Shown here in pieces: positions 1 through 7,105 of a DNA stretch of 32,187 nt. The DNA lies in the NCBI GenBank assembly GCA_041608775.1, contig JBFISC010000007.1:1-32187 (forward strand). The letters run 5' to 3'. Position numbers and translations under genes: made by a program. Under the pieces are notes generated by a model. The model worked only from the letters and a program-made list of their open reading frames with translations, was not told the origin of the DNA and did not search any database. Numbering within the stretch: the first letter of the stretch is position 1; every line of letters begins with the position of its first letter. The stretch comes from UBA7803 sp041608775. Lineage in GTDB: Bacteria; Pseudomonadota; Gammaproteobacteria; Pseudomonadales; Azotimanducaceae.

Positions 1-25
1 CACGTTTGTTGCAGAGTAGCGGCTC

Positions 26-292
26 ATGCTCAAAGCCATTCAGGACTTCCTCAAGCTGGAAGCAGCCAGCGGCATGCTGCTGGTTCTCGCGGCCGTTCTC
101 CTCGCCTTCGAGGAAACCGGCGTGAACCTGCTGGTGGACGAACGAATCGGCATCCTGTCGGGTTCCCTGCTGTCCGGAGTCGCCGGCTACCTCTTCCTCA
201 GAGCGACGCTGAAACCCGAGCCAGCGGACAGCGGCGAAGGCGCGCGCGACCGCGGCAACGCCGGCGACAAGGAGCGCGCACGAGCCGCGTGA
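26..292 (+). pseudogene. NhaA Na+/H+ antiporter remnant: N- and C-terminal ends fused, core missing
   Basis: This 88-codon frame reads as the two ends of an NhaA antiporter joined in frame. Residues 5-28 (FLKLEAASGMLLVLAAVLL) match the start of NhaA, where a short amphipathic piece leads into the first membrane helix. Residues 40-65 (RIGILSGSLLSGVAGYLFLR) match the very end, corresponding to KLGILVGSISSAVIGYSWLR in the E. coli protein as I remember it. About 300 residues are absent, including all the transport core and the paired aspartates that bind Na+ and H+. The tail (residues 66-88) is charged and of low complexity. No strong ribosome binding site is visible. It cannot be an antiporter. 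It may be an internally deleted pseudogene, or a retained small two-helix membrane protein. The match is from memory of the family, not an alignment. Confidence 0.6.
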
Positions 293-442
293 CCCGCACC
301 GACTCATCGGTCCAACCGTGCAATCGCCCGCCCAGGGAAAGAGATTCTCGAACATCCGGGACGGCGCAAGCGAATGGTTGAGCACGCCGCACCTCGACAG
401 AATCCGCGAACTCGAAATCGCAACCGCCATGGAGACTCCTCG

Positions 443-1204
443 ATGACCCGCACGACCAGCCTTCTCACCTCCTCGGCGCTGGCCGCCGCCCTCTTGATCA
501 GCCAGCCGCTGCACGCCGCAGACGAAACCGCCTCCTGGGGCTACGCGGGCGCAGAGGGACCGGAACGCTGGGGCGACCTCAGCGCGGCATACGAGACCTG
601 CAAGACCGGCTTGCAGCAGTCGCCCATCGACCTCGCGGAAGCCAATGTGATCGCTGACGTCCCGATAAGCGTGGACTACGAGGAGGCGCCTCTGGCGATC
701 CGCAACCTCGGCAAGACCGTGCAGGTAGACTTCCCTTCCGGCTCCTACCTGACTACCAGCGGAAGGGTGTTCGGCCTGGCGCAGGTTCACTTCCATACGC
801 CCAGCGAACACACCTTCGGCGGCGAAACCTACCCGCTCGTCGCCCACTTCGTTCACGTCGCCGACAGCGGCGCCCTCGCCGTGCTCGGGATTCTCTTCGA
901 GACCGGGGAGGCCAATACGGAGCTGGACAAGATCATCGATTCAGCCAGAGGCGCCGGGGCCGCACCCACCGCCGTGGCCGGTGTGTCCATCGATCCACGC
1001 GCGCTGGTGCCGGACACACTGGAGGTCTTCCGCTACATGGGTTCGCTGACCACCCCTCCGTGCAGCGAGGGCGTGAACTGGCACGTCGTGAGCGAGCCCA
1101 TGACCGCGAGCATCGCGCAGATCCGCGCGTTCGAGTCGCTGATGGGAATGAACGCACGCCCCGTGCTGCCCGCCAACGGCCGTCTGATCGTTTCCCCCGA
1201 GTGA
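443..1204 (+). CDS. Alpha-class carbonic anhydrase, exported
   Basis: This enzyme interconverts CO2 and bicarbonate with a zinc-bound hydroxide. The 253-residue protein begins with a Sec signal peptide (residues 1 to about 25, ending LHAADE), so it acts in the periplasm. Zinc ligands are visible as H116 and H118 in QVHFHTPSEH and H135 in AHFVHV. SLTTPPCSEG (residues 201-210) is the alpha-CA hallmark that lines the active site. C53 and C207 are placed to form the usual structural disulfide. QQSPIDL (58-64) is also typical. I chose the ATG at 443 because GGAG lies 8 bases upstream and the signal peptide begins there; an upstream ATG at 374 would add 23 polar residues. The gene is followed after 94 bases by a cation antiporter on the same strand, which suggests a shared role in ion or pH balance. 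Confidence 0.95.
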   Translation: MTRTTSLLTSSALAAALLISQPLHAADETASWGYAGAEGPERWGDLSAAYETCKTGLQQSPIDLAEANVIADVPISVDYEEAPLAIRNLGKTVQVDFPSGSYLTTSGRVFGLAQVHFHTPSEHTFGGETYPLVAHFVHVADSGALAVLGILFETGEANTELDKIIDSARGAGAAPTAVAGVSIDPRALVPDTLEVFRYMGSLTTPPCSEGVNWHVVSEPMTASIAQIRAFESLMGMNARPVLPANGRLIVSPE

Positions 1205-1298
1205 TCCGGGCAACTCGGCTGGGTCGAACCGCGCTGGCGCTGCAGCCAAAACCTGAGACGCTGAGCAAGGGATCCGGACGCCCACGGCCCGAACCTTG

Positions 1299-2228
1299 AT
1301 GTTCGACATTCTGCTCATGCTGGTGGGCTGTGCGGCCCTGTACTTCGGTGGTGACTGGCTCATCCGCGGCTGCACTGGCGTCGGCACGCGCCTGGGACTG
1401 CCCCCGCTGCTCGTCGGCCTCGTTCTGGTGGCCTTCGGTACCAGCGCGCCCGAGCTCGCCGTCAGCGTCGATGCCGCCATCCGCGGCCACGGTGATCTGG
1501 CGCTGGGGAACGTCGTCGGCTCGAACGTCGTCAATTCGATCCTCGCGCTGCTGGTGCTGGTTTCCGCAGCGCGAATGCCTTCCGGGCATAGCCTTGCCAG
1601 CCGCGACGTGCCCTTTCTGCTGCTGTTGACTGCGCTGACGGCGCTAGTGCTGACGGACGGCAGCCTGGGCCGCTGGGAGGGGGCCGGCCTGCTCACTCTG
1701 GCGGCCGCGTTCATCGCCTTCGTGCTCAAGAGCACGACCTCCCCGCTGCCCGACTCCGCTGTGGCAAACCCGTCCCGCCAGATCGTACCGCCGCTGTGGA
1801 AGCCGGCTCTCCTCGCCGCCGGGGGCGTGGGCATGCTGGTGGTCGGCGCGGAAGCCATGGTGCGATCCGGGATCGCCATCGCTCTGGCGCTCGGTGTGTC
1901 GGAGGTGACCATCGCACTGACGGTGACAGCCGCGGGGACCGGCATCCCGGAAATCTCGGCGACTCTGGTCGCTCTGCTCCGCGGTCATGGGCTGATCGCA
2001 ATCGGCAATCTCGTGGGATCGAACGTGATGAACTTCGGCTTCGTGCTGGGTCTTGCCGCGTCACTCGCGCCAGTTCAGGCGAACGACCTCACCGTCATGC
2101 CGCTGCTGCTGCTGGTGCTGGTGCTGATGACGCTGCTGATCTGGCTCCTGCTGTCGCGGTTCCCGACCGTGATGCGCCTGCTGCAGCGGCAGGATCCGAA
2201 CCCGGAATCAGGCGCCGGCCGCGACTGA
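1299..2228 (+). CDS. CaCA-family calcium/sodium antiporter, YrbG-like (first copy)
   Basis: This is an inner-membrane cation/Ca2+ exchanger of 309 residues with about ten hydrophobic segments in two inverted halves. Both alpha repeats are visible: residues 44-80 with GTSAPE (48-53) and GNVVGSN (70-76), and residues 209-247 with GTGIPE (213-218) and GNLVGSN. The acidic E52 and E218 should form the ion site. The second repeat has glycine (215) where the family, including the second copy in this window, has serine. A polar or basic linker (about 145-165) separates the halves. The ATG at 1299 is preferred over the TTG just before it, although no good ribosome binding site is seen. The final 21 bases overlap the convergent unknown gene. 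Family assignment is firm; the transported ion (Ca2+ with Na+ or H+) is inferred. Confidence 0.92.
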   Translation: MFDILLMLVGCAALYFGGDWLIRGCTGVGTRLGLPPLLVGLVLVAFGTSAPELAVSVDAAIRGHGDLALGNVVGSNVVNSILALLVLVSAARMPSGHSLASRDVPFLLLLTALTALVLTDGSLGRWEGAGLLTLAAAFIAFVLKSTTSPLPDSAVANPSRQIVPPLWKPALLAAGGVGMLVVGAEAMVRSGIAIALALGVSEVTIALTVTAAGTGIPEISATLVALLRGHGLIAIGNLVGSNVMNFGFVLGLAASLAPVQANDLTVMPLLLLVLVLMTLLIWLLLSRFPTVMRLLQRQDPNPESGAGRD

Positions 2229-2597
2229 GAGCCGCGGTTCCGCGGCCACCCGGTTGAGCTGACGTGTGAGCGTGGGCGGCATGAATAGCGCCTCCGCGAG
2301 GTCCTCCAGAAGCAACGCGGATTCGGACCTGTCACCATCGAGCTGTGCAAGCGCTGAGAGATACAGCCCCAGCGCCGCGCGTGGACCGGGAAGACGGGCC
2401 ACGAGCCGGTCGAGCGTCGCCAGGGACATCCGTCGCTGTCCGCTGCCCAGCCACGACCCGGTCGCCCAGCACATGGCACCAATGTGGTCCGACAGCTCGC
2501 CGCGACCGGCCTCGCTCCAGGACCGCCACCAGCTGCGATGACTGGAACGAACCCAGGCTTCGAGCTCACCGAGACAGCTTTTCGAGTATGCAGACAT
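2208..2597 (-). CDS. Unknown protein, 129 residues
   Basis: I do not recognise this protein. It is probably real: AGGGG lies about 8 bases before the ATG, and third codon positions are GC-rich as in its neighbours. It has no signal peptide or membrane span. Residues 10-30 are rich in tryptophan (SSHRSWWRSWSEAG, about residues 18-31). The rest looks helical, with a leucine-rich stretch at about 60-105 (DRLVARLPGPRAALGLYLSA and onward). Its 3' end overlaps the end of the convergent CaCA antiporter gene by 21 bases. It reads in the same direction as the peroxiredoxin gene that ends 98 bases upstream, so the two could share a transcript. No function is proposed. Confidence 0.6.
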   Translation of the reverse strand: MSAYSKSCLGELEAWVRSSHRSWWRSWSEAGRGELSDHIGAMCWATGSWLGSGQRRMSLATLDRLVARLPGPRAALGLYLSALAQLDGDRSESALLLEDLAEALFMPPTLTRQLNRVAAEPRLSVAAGA

Positions 2598-2695
2598 CGA
2601 AACGGCCCCTTCATGGCACTCTCAGTCAAGTCTCGGCGCAGAGCGTCTGAGGATAAAGCCGGTTAAGACGTAGGAATCCCTCGGATCTCTCGAAG

Positions 2696-3235
2696 CTAGC
2701 GGCTCTTGGCGACGCCCAGCTTGCCGAGCATGGCCGCCATGTCCTCAGCAGAGGTCGCTGGCCTGACCGACCGGTCGATTGCCAGGATGCGCCCGTCCAC
2801 GCCGATGTAGTAGGTGTGGCGGTTGGCGTAGCCGGCGCGACTCAGCACGCCATAGGCTCGCGCCGTTTCCTTGGTGGGGTCGCTCAACAGCGGGAAATCC
2901 GCGTTTTGCTCCGCCGCGAACCCCGCGTTGTCGGCCACCGGATCGACGCTGGCCATGAAGTAGGCCACGTCGAACTCGCGGATCAGATGGCCCTTCTCCG
3001 CCAGCGACTTGCACTCGATCGTGCAGCCGCTGGTGTAGGCCTTGGGAAACCATGCCACCACCACGGCCCTGTCGCCGCGGTAATCGGCCAGGCGGTAGGT
3101 GTTGCCATCGCTGGCCTCGAGTTCGAAGTCCGGCGCCGGATCCCCCACCTGGGGTACGTCCGCGACAGCGGAGCCGGCGAGCAGCAGAGCGCTGAACGCC
3201 AGAGTGAAACGGCAGATCCGGGATGCATCGCGCAT
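2696..3235 (-). CDS. Exported peroxiredoxin, AhpC/TSA superfamily, PrxQ/Bcp-like
   Basis: This thiol peroxidase would reduce hydrogen or organic peroxides. Residues 1 to about 25 form a Sec signal peptide (LAFSALLLAGSAVA), so the protein should be periplasmic; most Bcp/PrxQ proteins are cytoplasmic. The peroxidatic motif P64-xxx-T68-xx-C71 is intact. A second cysteine, C75, follows in CTIEC. Classical PrxQ has the resolving cysteine five residues after the first; here it is four. The thioredoxin-like fold continues with DFPLLSDPT (113-121) and AYGVLSR. At 179 residues it is Bcp-length plus a leader. The start at 3235 faces the aldo/keto reductase gene across a 71-bp divergent intergenic region, so both may respond to the same redox cue, though no operator is recognisable. 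Confidence 0.9.
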   Translation of the reverse strand: MRDASRICRFTLAFSALLLAGSAVADVPQVGDPAPDFELEASDGNTYRLADYRGDRAVVVAWFPKAYTSGCTIECKSLAEKGHLIREFDVAYFMASVDPVADNAGFAAEQNADFPLLSDPTKETARAYGVLSRAGYANRHTYYIGVDGRILAIDRSVRPATSAEDMAAMLGKLGVAKSR

Positions 3236-3306
3236 GGCAAACCTCTTCTCAGCCCGCCGTGATAGTCTCGATCAGGCGGGGTGAAAAAGCCATCAATGGG
3301 GGCCAC

Positions 3307-4287
3307 ATGAAATACGCGAATCTGGGTAACACGGGCGTTCGGGTTTCCCGCCTCTGCCTGGGTATGATGACCTACGGCTCCCGGCAGTGGCGCGATTGGG
3401 TCCTGGAGTACGACGAGGCGCTGCCATTCGTCTCCGCCGCGGTCGAGGCCGGCATCAACTTCTTCGACACCGCCGACGTCTACTCCAACGGCGCTTCGGA
3501 GCAGGTCCTGGGCCGGGCGCTGGAGGAGCTGGGGGTCGATCGCGAGGACGTGGTCATCGCGAGCAAGTGCTTCAACGGCACCCACGGCCGGACGCGTAAC
3601 CGCTGGGGCCTGTCGCGCAAGCACATCATGGCGGCCTGCGACGCCTCCCTCGAACGGCTCGGCATGGACTACATCGACCTCTATCAGATCCATCGCTTCG
3701 ATTACCGCACCCCCATCGAAGAGACCATCGAGGCGTTGTCCGACCTGGTCGCCGAAGGAAAGGTCCGCTACCTCGGCGCTTCCAGCATGTTCGCCTGGCA
3801 GATGGCCAAGTACCTGTTCACCGCCGACGCGCTGGGCGCGGTGCGGTTCGTGACGATGCAGAACCACTACAACCTGATCTACCGCGAGGAGGAGCGGGAG
3901 ATGATCCCCCTGTGCCAGGATCAGAAGGTCGGCCTCATCCCCTGGAGCCCGCTGGCCCGCGGCTACCTGGCGCGCACCCGCGATACGATCAAGGACACCG
4001 TGCGCGCCGGCTCCGACGAGTTCGCCGGCTATCTCTATCGGGGCGCGTCCGACCTGGACATCGTCGACCGCAACGCCGAGGTGGCCGGCCGGCTCGGGGT
4101 GAAGCCCGCCCAGACGGCGCTCGCATGGATACTCGGGAAACCCGGCGTGGTGTCGCCCATCATCGGCGCCTCGAAGACCCACCATCTGGAGGACGCCATC
4201 GAAGCCCTCGAGATCGAGCTGTCCGAGGAGGACGTCAAGTCCCTGGAAGCCGGCTACGAGCCGCATCCGGTCCTGGGTCACACCTGA
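3307..4287 (+). CDS. Aldo/keto reductase, YajO/Tas-like
   Basis: This NADPH-dependent oxidoreductase of 326 residues reduces aldehydes or ketones in the cytoplasm. The catalytic tetrad of the AKR barrel is complete: D54 and Y59 in FDTADVYSNG, K87 in VIASKCF, and H129 in YQIHRFD. SWSPLARGYL-type sequence (here IPWSPLARGYL) and the C-terminal SPIIGASKTHHLEDAI give the cofactor-binding loop. I chose the ATG at 3307 because the standard MKYANLGNTG start follows a GGGGG run 4-8 bases upstream. An in-frame ATG at 3223 would run back over the divergent peroxiredoxin start. The physiological substrate cannot be read from sequence. The divergent exported peroxiredoxin suggests, weakly, a part in detoxifying oxidation products. 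Confidence 0.93.
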   Translation: MKYANLGNTGVRVSRLCLGMMTYGSRQWRDWVLEYDEALPFVSAAVEAGINFFDTADVYSNGASEQVLGRALEELGVDREDVVIASKCFNGTHGRTRNRWGLSRKHIMAACDASLERLGMDYIDLYQIHRFDYRTPIEETIEALSDLVAEGKVRYLGASSMFAWQMAKYLFTADALGAVRFVTMQNHYNLIYREEEREMIPLCQDQKVGLIPWSPLARGYLARTRDTIKDTVRAGSDEFAGYLYRGASDLDIVDRNAEVAGRLGVKPAQTALAWILGKPGVVSPIIGASKTHHLEDAIEALEIELSEEDVKSLEAGYEPHPVLGHT

Positions 4288-4291
4288 GCGA

Positions 4292-4307
4292 GCCCGGTGG
4301 ACCGGGC
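4292..4307. terminator. GC hairpin just after the aldo/keto reductase gene
   Basis: GCCCGG and CCGGGC form a perfect 6-bp stem with a TGGA loop, starting 5 bases after the stop codon. There is no T-run on either strand, so it is at best a weak or Rho-assisted terminator. It could also simply protect the 3' end of the transcript. It lies 41 bases before the next start codon. Confidence 0.3.
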
Positions 4308-4348
4308 GCAGCGGCGTCGGCTACGCTTGGCCGACCGAGGGGGAACAC

Positions 4349-4756
4349 ATGCTGAGCAGGATCGTGCGTTGGCTGCTGGTGCCGGTGTCCGCCGCTGCCG
4401 TGGTTGCGCTGGCCATCGCGGGCAGCCGCTGGGCAGTGTCGCTGGCCGACAGGCACTGCCCCATCGACCGCATGGTGGGCGGCGCCTGCGTGGAACCGTG
4501 GCACACCGGGGTCGTGGAGGCCGCCATCTACGTCGCCATCGCGGCGGGTGCCCTGGGTCTGGCGCTGCTGCCGGCCATGGTTGCCCCGAATCTGAAACGC
4601 ACCGTGGCGGTTGCCGGCTGCCTGCTCGCGGTTGGCGCGGTACTGACACTGTACCTGTCGACCAGCTGGCGGGTGCTGCTGCTGCCGCTGCTGCTCGCCG
4701 CGGCCGGCAGCGGCCTCGGCGTCTGGTGGATCTGGTCCCGGAGGACAACCGAGTGA
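4349..4756 (+). CDS. Unknown four-helix inner-membrane protein
   Basis: I do not recognise this 135-residue protein. Four hydrophobic segments are visible at about residues 7-27, 53-75, 85-103 and 107-127. The loop between the first two carries two cysteines in CPIDRMVGGAC (residues 36-46), which could form a disulfide if the loop faces the periplasm. The start is well supported by GAGGGGG about 5 bases upstream of the ATG. The stop overlaps the GTG start of the next gene in a GTGA arrangement. It therefore heads a three-gene, translationally coupled operon with two exported paralogues, and it may anchor or assist them. That link is inferred from gene order only. Confidence 0.82.
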   Translation: MLSRIVRWLLVPVSAAAVVALAIAGSRWAVSLADRHCPIDRMVGGACVEPWHTGVVEAAIYVAIAAGALGLALLPAMVAPNLKRTVAVAGCLLAVGAVLTLYLSTSWRVLLLPLLLAAAGSGLGVWWIWSRRTTE

Positions 4757-5586
4757 AACGCGCGCCATGGCTGACACTGCTGCTGCTCCCGGGCCTCGTT
4801 GCCGCCGCCGACCTGCCCCGCATGCCGGACGGCAAGCCGGATCTGAACGGCGTCTGGCAGGTGCTCAATACCGCCAACTACGATCTGCTGGCCCATCCGG
4901 CGAAGGCCGCACTGGCAATGGTGCCCGGTCCGTTCGGTCCGGTGCCCGCGCCCGAGGTGGTCGCGCTCGGGGCGGTGGGCGCGGTGCCGGCCGGCCTCGG
5001 CGTGGTGGAAGGCAACGAGATCCCCTACACGGAAGCCGCGCGAGCACAACAGCGCGAGAATCAGGCCGACTGGCTGAACCGGGATCCGGAGATCAAGTGC
5101 TATCTCCCCGGCGTTCCCAGGGCCACCTACCTGCCCTTTCCATTCCAGATCTTCCACAGCGACAGCGCTCTGTTCATCGCCTACGAGTACGCCGGCGCGA
5201 CGCGCAACCTGCATCTGAGCGATCCCGGCGAGGCACCGGTGGACAGCTGGATGGGCCAGTCGTACGCGCGCTGGGAGGGAGATACCCTGGTGGTGGAGGT
5301 GACCGGCCAGAATGACCGAACCTGGTTTGATCGTGCCGGCAATCACCATAGCAGCGCCCTGAAGGTCACGGAGCGCTACACGCCCACCAGCTACCACGTC
5401 ATCGAGTACGAGGCCCGCATCGAAGACCCTGAAGTGTTCACCCGGCCGTGGACCATCCGCATGCCCATCTACCGACGCGTGGGACCGGACGCGCGCCTGC
5501 AGCAGTTCAAATGCGTGGAGTTCGTCGAGGAACTGATGTACGGACACCTGCGCAAGGAACCGCTGCCCGGGAGGAAAGCGCCATGA
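4753..5586 (+). CDS. Exported protein of an unnamed family, first paralogue
   Basis: This 277-residue protein has a Sec signal peptide (residues 1-19, KRAPWLTLLLLPGLVAAA), followed by DGKPDLNGVWQ. Such GKPDLxGxW proteins are common as uncharacterised secreted proteins in Acidobacteria and some proteobacteria; I know no assigned reaction. RWEGDTLVVE, TERYTP and a following EDPEVFTRPW segment recur in the next gene, so the two are paralogues. Two cysteines, in EIKCYLPG and QFKCVEF, flank the conserved core and could pair. The GTG at 4753 is chosen because GGAGG lies 8-9 bases upstream, the signal peptide begins there, and it forms a GTGA overlap with the upstream stop. The reading frame is open well upstream, but that part overlaps the membrane-protein gene in another frame. 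Confidence 0.82.
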   Translation: MKRAPWLTLLLLPGLVAAADLPRMPDGKPDLNGVWQVLNTANYDLLAHPAKAALAMVPGPFGPVPAPEVVALGAVGAVPAGLGVVEGNEIPYTEAARAQQRENQADWLNRDPEIKCYLPGVPRATYLPFPFQIFHSDSALFIAYEYAGATRNLHLSDPGEAPVDSWMGQSYARWEGDTLVVEVTGQNDRTWFDRAGNHHSSALKVTERYTPTSYHVIEYEARIEDPEVFTRPWTIRMPIYRRVGPDARLQQFKCVEFVEELMYGHLRKEPLPGRKAP

Positions 5587-6578
5587 GGATGACCCTACCC
5601 GCCATTACCCTGTTCGCAACGCTCGGCGTTCTCCAGTCGGCCGCAGCAGCGGAATGGGAGCCCCCGCGGACCCATTTCGGCGATCCTGATCTGCAGGGAA
5701 CCTGGACCAGCGCCACCATAACGGCGCTCGAGCGTCCGGAGCAGTTCGATCGGCTGGTGCTGACTGAGGCCGAGGCCGCGGCGTGGGAGAGCCGCAACGA
5801 GGAATTCTTCGCGTCCATCGACGAGATACCGGAGGAGGGCCTGCAGGCGGGCGCCGACGTCGGTGGCTACAACTCGTTCTGGATGGACCCGGGCACCCGG
5901 GCGCTGCGCGTAGGAGACGAGATCCGCAGCAGCATTCTGGTCTCACCCGAGGACGGCAGACTGCCGATGCGGCTCGGCACGCGGGCGAAGCTCGGGCAGT
6001 TCTTCCTGCGCGTGCAGGGCGCCTTCGACGGCCCCGAGCAGCGTCCCCTCGGCGAGCGCTGCATCGTCGGTTTCGGCAGCACCGGCGGACCGCCGATGCT
6101 GCCTGTGCTGTACAACAACAACTACCAGGTCGTGCAGTCCCCGGGGCATGTGCTGATCCACGTGGAGATGAATCACGATGCCCGGATCATCCGTCTGGAT
6201 TCCGAACATCTTCCGCAGACGGTGCGGCCGTGGCTGGGGGATTCCATCGGCCGCTGGGAGGGAGACACGCTGGTGGTGGAGACCACGAACTTCCACCCGG
6301 GGCAGAGCTTCCGCGCCGCCATCAAGCACCAGTTCTACATGACCCCCGAAGCAGTCGTCACCGAGCGCTTCACCCGAACCGGCGAAGACACCGTCCTGTA
6401 CCAGTTCACGGTTGAGGATCCGGGCGCCTACACCGCGCCGTGGTCGGGCGAGCTGACCCTTCGGCGCACCGAAGGACCGATCTACGAGTACGCCTGTCAC
6501 GAGGGCAACTACGCGCTCTCGGGTATTCTGGCGGGCGCCCGACTGCAGGAGAACCTGCCCGAAGAAGAAGGCGAATGA
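5583..6578 (+). CDS. Exported protein of the same unnamed family, second paralogue
   Basis: This 331-residue protein has a signal peptide (residues 1 to about 22, ending QSAAAAEW), then HFGDPDLQGTW, the counterpart of the DLNGVW motif in its neighbour. It shares GRWEGDTLVVETTNF, VTERFTRTG and VEDPGAYTAPW with the upstream gene. It also has the same cysteine layout, with one cysteine before the core (GERCIVGF) and one near the end (EYACHEGN). An extra acidic region (about 45-85) accounts for its greater length, and the C-terminus is acidic (LPEEEGE). The start is an ATG inside an ATGA overlap, with GGGAGGA about 7 bases upstream. Tandem duplication followed by divergence is likely. The function is unknown; a periplasmic beta-rich binding or hydrolytic protein is only a guess. 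Confidence 0.82.
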   Translation: MRMTLPAITLFATLGVLQSAAAAEWEPPRTHFGDPDLQGTWTSATITALERPEQFDRLVLTEAEAAAWESRNEEFFASIDEIPEEGLQAGADVGGYNSFWMDPGTRALRVGDEIRSSILVSPEDGRLPMRLGTRAKLGQFFLRVQGAFDGPEQRPLGERCIVGFGSTGGPPMLPVLYNNNYQVVQSPGHVLIHVEMNHDARIIRLDSEHLPQTVRPWLGDSIGRWEGDTLVVETTNFHPGQSFRAAIKHQFYMTPEAVVTERFTRTGEDTVLYQFTVEDPGAYTAPWSGELTLRRTEGPIYEYACHEGNYALSGILAGARLQENLPEEEGE

Positions 6579-6612
6579 GGCAAACGGGCGTCGGTGGCGC
6601 CGCGAGCCCAGA

Positions 6613-7044
6613 TCAGGCGCTGCGCAGCGCGTAGAGCACCCGACCCCGGGCGCAGAGCACACCGCTGTCGCTGGTGATGCTGACCTCGATCACGCAGAGC
6701 TGGCGACCGCGCTTGATCACGCGCGCTTCGGCCTCGAGCCAGGCCCCATGGGCCTGACGCAGGTAGGAGACCTGCAGGTCCGCGGTGCCGGCAGGCGAGC
6801 TGCCCTCGCGCATGCCGGTGAACACCGCGGGCAGCACCGCCATGTCGACGAGCGTGGCGATGACGCCGCCGTTGACGCTGCCGCCGATGCCGGTCGGGGT
6901 GCCCTCGCCGACGTCCAGCCGCAGCCGGGCGAAACCATCCCGGCGCTCGAGCAGGCGCAGGCCGAGATAGCGGTGGAACGGCACGCTGTCGAAGTCTGCG
7001 AAGAAGTCGGCGTGAGGCTCGACAGGGCGCTGCGAGTCGGTCAT
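6613..7044 (-). CDS. Hotdog-fold thioesterase, PaaI family
   Basis: A 143-residue single hotdog domain, likely an acyl-CoA thioesterase acting on aromatic or short acyl-CoAs in the cytoplasm. The helix-start motif is NGGVIATLVD (residues 58-67), with D67 as the expected catalytic acid. The first position is asparagine rather than the histidine found in many PaaI proteins. DLQVSYLRQA (89-98) and ARVIKRGRQLCV (107-118) are the usual beta strands. I chose the ATG at 7044. The open frame runs further upstream to 7137, but that would overlap the antiporter gene and add 31 atypical residues. The gene follows the CaCA antiporter gene on the same strand by 61 bases and may be co-transcribed, without an obvious functional link. 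Confidence 0.87.
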   Translation of the reverse strand: MTDSQRPVEPHADFFADFDSVPFHRYLGLRLLERRDGFARLRLDVGEGTPTGIGGSVNGGVIATLVDMAVLPAVFTGMREGSSPAGTADLQVSYLRQAHGAWLEAEARVIKRGRQLCVIEVSITSDSGVLCARGRVLYALRSA

Positions 7045-7105
7045 GGGTACACGGGCCGGTTGCTCATGGCTGATCTTACTCCGAAGCCGGCGGTGGCTTC
7101 CCGGT

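Noticed and set aside
2075..2629. A 184-codon minus-strand frame overlapping the unknown 129-residue gene
   Set aside because: It overlaps the CaCA gene by about 150 bases, is in a different frame from the better supported ORF, and reads as Ser/Arg/Cys-rich noise.
4297..4752. N-terminal extension of the first exported paralogue by 152 codons
   Set aside because: It overlaps the four-helix membrane protein gene in another frame and would bury the signal peptide.
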